The position numbers and the translations under genes were made by a program. Below are positions 61,156-64,000 of a stretch of 64,000 nucleotides of DNA, piece after piece. The first letter of the stretch is position 1; every line of letters starts with the position of its first letter. The notes under the pieces are model-generated. The model searched no databases and was not told where the DNA came from. It saw only the letters and a list, made by a program, of their open reading frames with translations. Source of the stretch: Aquiflexum lacus (GTDB lineage: Bacteria; Bacteroidota; Bacteroidia; Cytophagales; Cyclobacteriaceae); contig NZ_JABFHF010000019.1 of NCBI RefSeq assembly GCF_015476655.1, positions 47,065 through 111,064 on the forward strand. Direction: 5' to 3'.

Positions 61156-62328
61156 ATGAAGATTTTTAATAGAGAAGATTTTATAAATCTTTCCAATAAA
61201 ACAGCAAACCCGATGATATCCATCTATTCTCCTACTTCCAGGCAAAGTTCAAATGGTTACAAGGAGGATATGATTCATTTTAAAAATCAGCTTTCAAATG
61301 TGAAAAAAACCTTAGAAAAAGAATATAGGATGTCGAATTCAGAAATCAATAACCTTTTAGATCCTGCCCAGGAGCTTTTGGATAATTTCAAATTTTGGCA
61401 AAACAATTCTGATACGCTGGCCTGTTTTTTATCTAAAGATGGAGATATGGACCTGTTCAAGCTTCCGATTGAAATCAATGATAGCAGTCATTTTATAGGT
61501 ACAAAACCCATGTTGTTGCCCATGGTTCCTGAATTGAATGATGATGGCCACTATTATCTTCTCTTGCTCAACCTTGACAGGATCAGACTTTACGAAGCTA
61601 CCAGGAGTGTCATACAAGAGGTCTTACTTGACCCTGAGGAAGTGGCGGTATCCTTCACTGCCGAAGAAGACGAGGATGAGAATCAGGATCAACTGCATGG
61701 TCAGGGTGGAATTGGCAATGCCGGCGCCATGTACCACGGACATGATGGGGGTGCGGATGAAGTGAAAAAAGTCACGATCCTCAATTACTTTCACAGGATG
61801 ACCAATATGCTCGAGCCACTCTTATACAAAAACCCACTGCCCCTATACCTTGCTGGGGTGGATTATCTGATTCCGATTTTTAAAGAAGCCAGTAAATACA
61901 ATCATTTGATGGATGGTCATGTCAGCGGGGCATTTCAGGAAAAAGACATGATGACCTTACATCAAAAATCTTGGGAAATAGCAGAACCACACTTTCTGGA
62001 AGAAAGGAAAAAAAGAAAAGAAAACTTTCAGGCCAAAAAAGCGGAAGGCTTGGCAGTCAGCAATGACAATCTCAAAATCATCAAAGCAGCACTAACAGGT
62101 GCGGTGGATACCTTGTTGGTCAATAAAAACCATGAACACCTTTGGGGAAAATATGATCCTGAAACCCATCAAGTAAACCTTACTGAAGAGCAGGAAGATG
62201 ATTCTCATTGCTTGGTAGATGAAGCCGCTGCCAAGGTCATTGAGTTTAAGGGCAAAGTATATATGACCGAACCTGAGGATATGCCCGAGGACAATTTGAT
62301 CGCTGCCACGATGAGGTATCCGCTATAA
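61156..62328 (+). CDS. Probable baeRF-type (bacterial eRF1-like) protein
   Basis: 390 residues. The arrangement is an N-terminal alpha/beta region (PMISIYSPTSRQSSNGYKED), a core with YYLLLLNLDRIRLYEA near 135, an acidic Gly-rich loop (HGQGGIGNAGAMYHGHDGG near 184), a helix and PLYLAGVDYLIPIFKEASKY near 236, and a C-terminal DTLLVNKNHEHLWGKYDP followed by DDSHCLVDEAAAKVIEFKG. I match this to the bacterial release-factor-like families described by Burroughs and Aravind. No GGQ is present, so release activity is doubtful; binding to ribosomes is more likely (inference). Divergent from an HPF-like gene. Confidence 0.7.
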   Translation: MKIFNREDFINLSNKTANPMISIYSPTSRQSSNGYKEDMIHFKNQLSNVKKTLEKEYRMSNSEINNLLDPAQELLDNFKFWQNNSDTLACFLSKDGDMDLFKLPIEINDSSHFIGTKPMLLPMVPELNDDGHYYLLLLNLDRIRLYEATRSVIQEVLLDPEEVAVSFTAEEDEDENQDQLHGQGGIGNAGAMYHGHDGGADEVKKVTILNYFHRMTNMLEPLLYKNPLPLYLAGVDYLIPIFKEASKYNHLMDGHVSGAFQEKDMMTLHQKSWEIAEPHFLEERKKRKENFQAKKAEGLAVSNDNLKIIKAALTGAVDTLLVNKNHEHLWGKYDPETHQVNLTEEQEDDSHCLVDEAAAKVIEFKGKVYMTEPEDMPEDNLIAATMRYPL

Positions 62329-62355
62329 TCTTTAGAATTCCAAAAAACCATCATC

Positions 62356-62392
62356 AAGGGTTACCTGAAAAATCGGGTAACCCTTTTTTTTC
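62356..62392 (+). terminator. Intrinsic terminator after the baeRF-like gene
   Basis: A 10-bp stem AAGGGTTACC / GGTAACCCTT (62356-62365, 62376-62385), a 10-nt loop and a run of T. Confidence 0.9.
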
Positions 62393-62510
62393 ATTTCTTT
62401 TAAATTCCTCCTTCCCCATTAAAAACTCTTTCCCTTTTACCGAAAATTTACTTTATTCCTTATCTTCAAAAACCAATTAGTTTGAATGCCATTTGGAACC
62501 CAAGTTAAAT

Positions 62511-62777
62511 ATGCCTCTTTTTCAGAATTCAGTTCTTAAGAATTACCTATCCGCACAGCCTAGACTAAAAAGGTTTTTGGTAGAGTTAACCAAGGCCAAG
62601 GTAAAGTTAAGTCTAGGAGAGGAAGCCGAATGGATGGCCTATTTCAATGAACAAAAAACCAAAGCTCAAGCCTCCCAATCCGACATCACCCGCCTCGACC
62701 GCGAGATCGATGCTTTGGTGTATGAGTTGACGGAAGAGGAGATTAGTGTAGTGGAAGGGGGTGATTATGGCGGATAA
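62511..62777 (+). pseudogene. Internally deleted type IIG restriction-modification enzyme remnant
   Basis: 88-codon frame. It begins MPLFQNSVLKNYL, the usual start of Eco57I-like type IIG restriction-methylation proteins (often over 1000 residues). Almost directly it continues with the usual C-terminal part: WMAYFNEQKTKAQ, LDREIDALVYEL and LTEEEISVVEGG. All methylase and nuclease domains are absent, so it looks like one large in-frame deletion. The normal YELYGLTEEEI of the family is also shortened to YELTEEEI. The stop overlaps by 11 nt the start of the DUF4238 gene. Confidence 0.7.
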
Positions 62778-63732
62778 AAAAAATCAACATTTTGTTCCTA
62801 AATTTTATTTAAGAAAGTTTCAATCATGTGAAAAAGAACCGCTTTATGTTTTTAATCTTGAAAATATGAAAAGGGGATATTCGGCAAAAATCAAACCTTC
62901 ATTCCCAGCAGCAATTTGCTATAAAGAGTACTATTACAATATAGATAGGGATTTGCCTATTTCTGTAGGAAAAAGGCCAAAGCAATATATAGAAAATAAT
63001 GTTAATGGTTTTTATGAAAACAAGATTCCAAAAATTATTGAAAAGATTATAAGTGAAAGTGCTCTTAGCTTGAGAGAGGCCACATTATTTTCGGACTTTA
63101 TAATTCATCTGAAAGTTAGAAATCCGTATCAGGAATTACTAAACGAGAGAAGTAAAATTCAAAGATTAACAGAGATTTCATCTAAAAGGTATGATTTTTT
63201 TAGAAATGAAGCTTTTGAAAGAGGGATTCCGAAGGATATATTTGATGTTGTTTATCAAAAGTCTATTAAAAGTTTATTAAATAAGGAAAATTTAACACAG
63301 GAACTTCAAAAGGAGAGCCTAATACGAAAATATGAGAACCCTGAAGAAAACTATAAAAAATTTAGAGATGCTATAGTTTCATCATCTTGGAAACTATTAG
63401 AACTTGATGATAATTCTGATTTTTTTTTAACTACCGATAATCCTGGAGTTGCCTTAGATAGTAAAGGGATAATTCACAATACTAAATTTCTAAATGGCTT
63501 TAATTTTTACCTCCCACTTTCGCCTAAACATTCATTGAGAATAACTGATATGGAATTAAATATAATTGAAAATGATATTTTTCTTATTGAAAGAGAAAAA
63601 ATAGATTCTTCAGTAGTTAAGGATATAAATAAGCTATCTTCTTCCGTATCAAATAATCTAATAATTTCTAACAGCAAGGATAATTTGCAACGGTTTCTTG
63701 ATCAGAATTTTGCAAAAGAGAATGGAATTTAG
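62767..63732 (+). CDS. DUF4238 family protein
   Basis: 321 residues from ATG 62767, 11 nt inside the preceding frame. Hallmark NQHFVPKFYLRKFQ near residue 6, then LEHIKVRNP-like FIIHLKVRNPYQELL near 115, ending in a region with FFLTTDNPGVALDSKG near 220 and LPLSPKHSLRITDM near 247. DUF4238 proteins are predicted nucleic-acid-linked proteins found beside defence and mobile genes; their activity is unknown. AT-richer and Lys-richer than its neighbours, suggesting horizontal acquisition. Translationally coupled to the restriction-gene remnant. Confidence 0.85.
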   Translation: MADKKNQHFVPKFYLRKFQSCEKEPLYVFNLENMKRGYSAKIKPSFPAAICYKEYYYNIDRDLPISVGKRPKQYIENNVNGFYENKIPKIIEKIISESALSLREATLFSDFIIHLKVRNPYQELLNERSKIQRLTEISSKRYDFFRNEAFERGIPKDIFDVVYQKSIKSLLNKENLTQELQKESLIRKYENPEENYKKFRDAIVSSSWKLLELDDNSDFFLTTDNPGVALDSKGIIHNTKFLNGFNFYLPLSPKHSLRITDMELNIIENDIFLIEREKIDSSVVKDINKLSSSVSNNLIISNSKDNLQRFLDQNFAKENGI

Positions 63733-64000
63733 GTTTCTATTTTCTGGAATCCCAGCCTGAGTGAAGAATAAGCATTTATCTAAACTAAGTTTGCCCCCAT
63801 CTAGGTGTAGACTTCTACCTTTCACCTTTTAGAATCAGTGGTCGCTGGGTGTAGAATACGACATTGACTAGGCGGAGTTTGCAACTCCGCCCTATTATTT
63901 TTCGGGTCCCGTACAGCTGTCGGGAGCAATTCCATTTCTGAAAAGGGGTCGTGTACTGAAATAGGTTGACACAATTTAATTTAAAATTGTAAACCTATAT
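63733..64000. other. Right-edge intergenic region, possible IS end
   Basis: A hairpin GGCGGAGTT-TGC-AACTCCGCC (63871-63891) of the kind found near REP-associated transposases. Near 63950-64000 a run begins GTACTGAAATAGGTTGACAC and continues with ATAGGTT...AACCTAT and ACAATTT...AAATTGT inverted symmetry, resembling the terminal part of an insertion sequence. The element, if real, lies beyond the right edge. No complete gene. Confidence 0.35.

Overview
The window looks like a chromosomal segment of a Bacteroidota (Bacteroidetes) bacterium, most likely order Cytophagales and near Cyclobacteriaceae. The evidence is a SusC/SusD pair, TonB-linked barrels with an N-terminal carboxypeptidase-regulatory-like domain, families largely restricted to the phylum (DUF2851, DUF4221), a lack of Shine-Dalgarno-like leaders, and several promoters of the Bacteroidota type (TTG about 20 bp before TAnnTTTG). 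The DNA is AT-rich. The genus is inference.

Layout. 1-4048: a SusD (cut by the left edge) and SusC outer-membrane uptake pair on the minus strand. 4.5-9.8 kb: a small membrane protein, a MOSC protein, hemE with an unusual hairpin and promoter, and several envelope proteins. 9.8-10.6 kb: a dense block of intergenic repeats. 10.6-14.9 kb: DUF2851, a NeuD-like acetyltransferase, trhO and a nucleoside phosphorylase. 15.4-20.6 kb: an 810-residue TonB-type barrel, an AlkD-like DNA glycosylase and a DUF4221 lipoprotein. 20.7-23.4 kb: a coupled XRE/ImmA peptidase and PIN-domain operon with candidate operators, and a small divergent gene pair. 23.4-26.4 kb: an RhlE-type helicase, dihydroorotase and tRNA-His. 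26.4-31.2 kb: a 46-codon gene, then an alpha-glucan operon (debranching enzyme, GT4, GH57). 31.2-33.1 kb: a lipoprotein RidA, two small envelope proteins and DUF2461. 33.5-37.3 kb: a VOC dioxygenase, esterase, YceI and MarR group resembling quinone-stress (mhq) loci, plus an alpha/beta hydrolase. 37.6-42.4 kb: a secreted amidohydrolase and an S9 peptidase gene interrupted by an in-frame stop. 43.4-47.7 kb: ybbA/ybbP and a tesA-like esterase, divergent as in other bacteria but with a VapBC scar between them. 47.9-53.7 kb: a TPR-LuxR regulator, a dihaem cytochrome, yraN, lipB and a DEDD exonuclease. 53.7-55.2 kb: an AAA/DUF4143 ATPase preceded by a 22-bp repeat array. 56.3-61.0 kb: RNase R, prenyl synthase, rhomboid and an HPF-like protein. 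61.2-63.7 kb: a probable baeRF-type protein, the scar of a deleted type IIG restriction gene, and DUF4238. The right edge may enter an insertion sequence.

Most genes are housekeeping or envelope genes in short operons. The unusual material is in the intergenic DNA: a dispersed inverted-repeat family whose small stem changes base pairs in a compensatory way between copies, a second palindrome family, heptanucleotide short repeats, and 11-bp/22-bp phased repeats. Three pieces of gene decay are also present: the S9 nonsense codon, the truncated VapC and the collapsed restriction gene. The most promising functional associations are the HPF/baeRF divergent pair, the XRE-ImmA/PIN operon with its operator-like cluster, and the 22-bp array in front of the ATPase.
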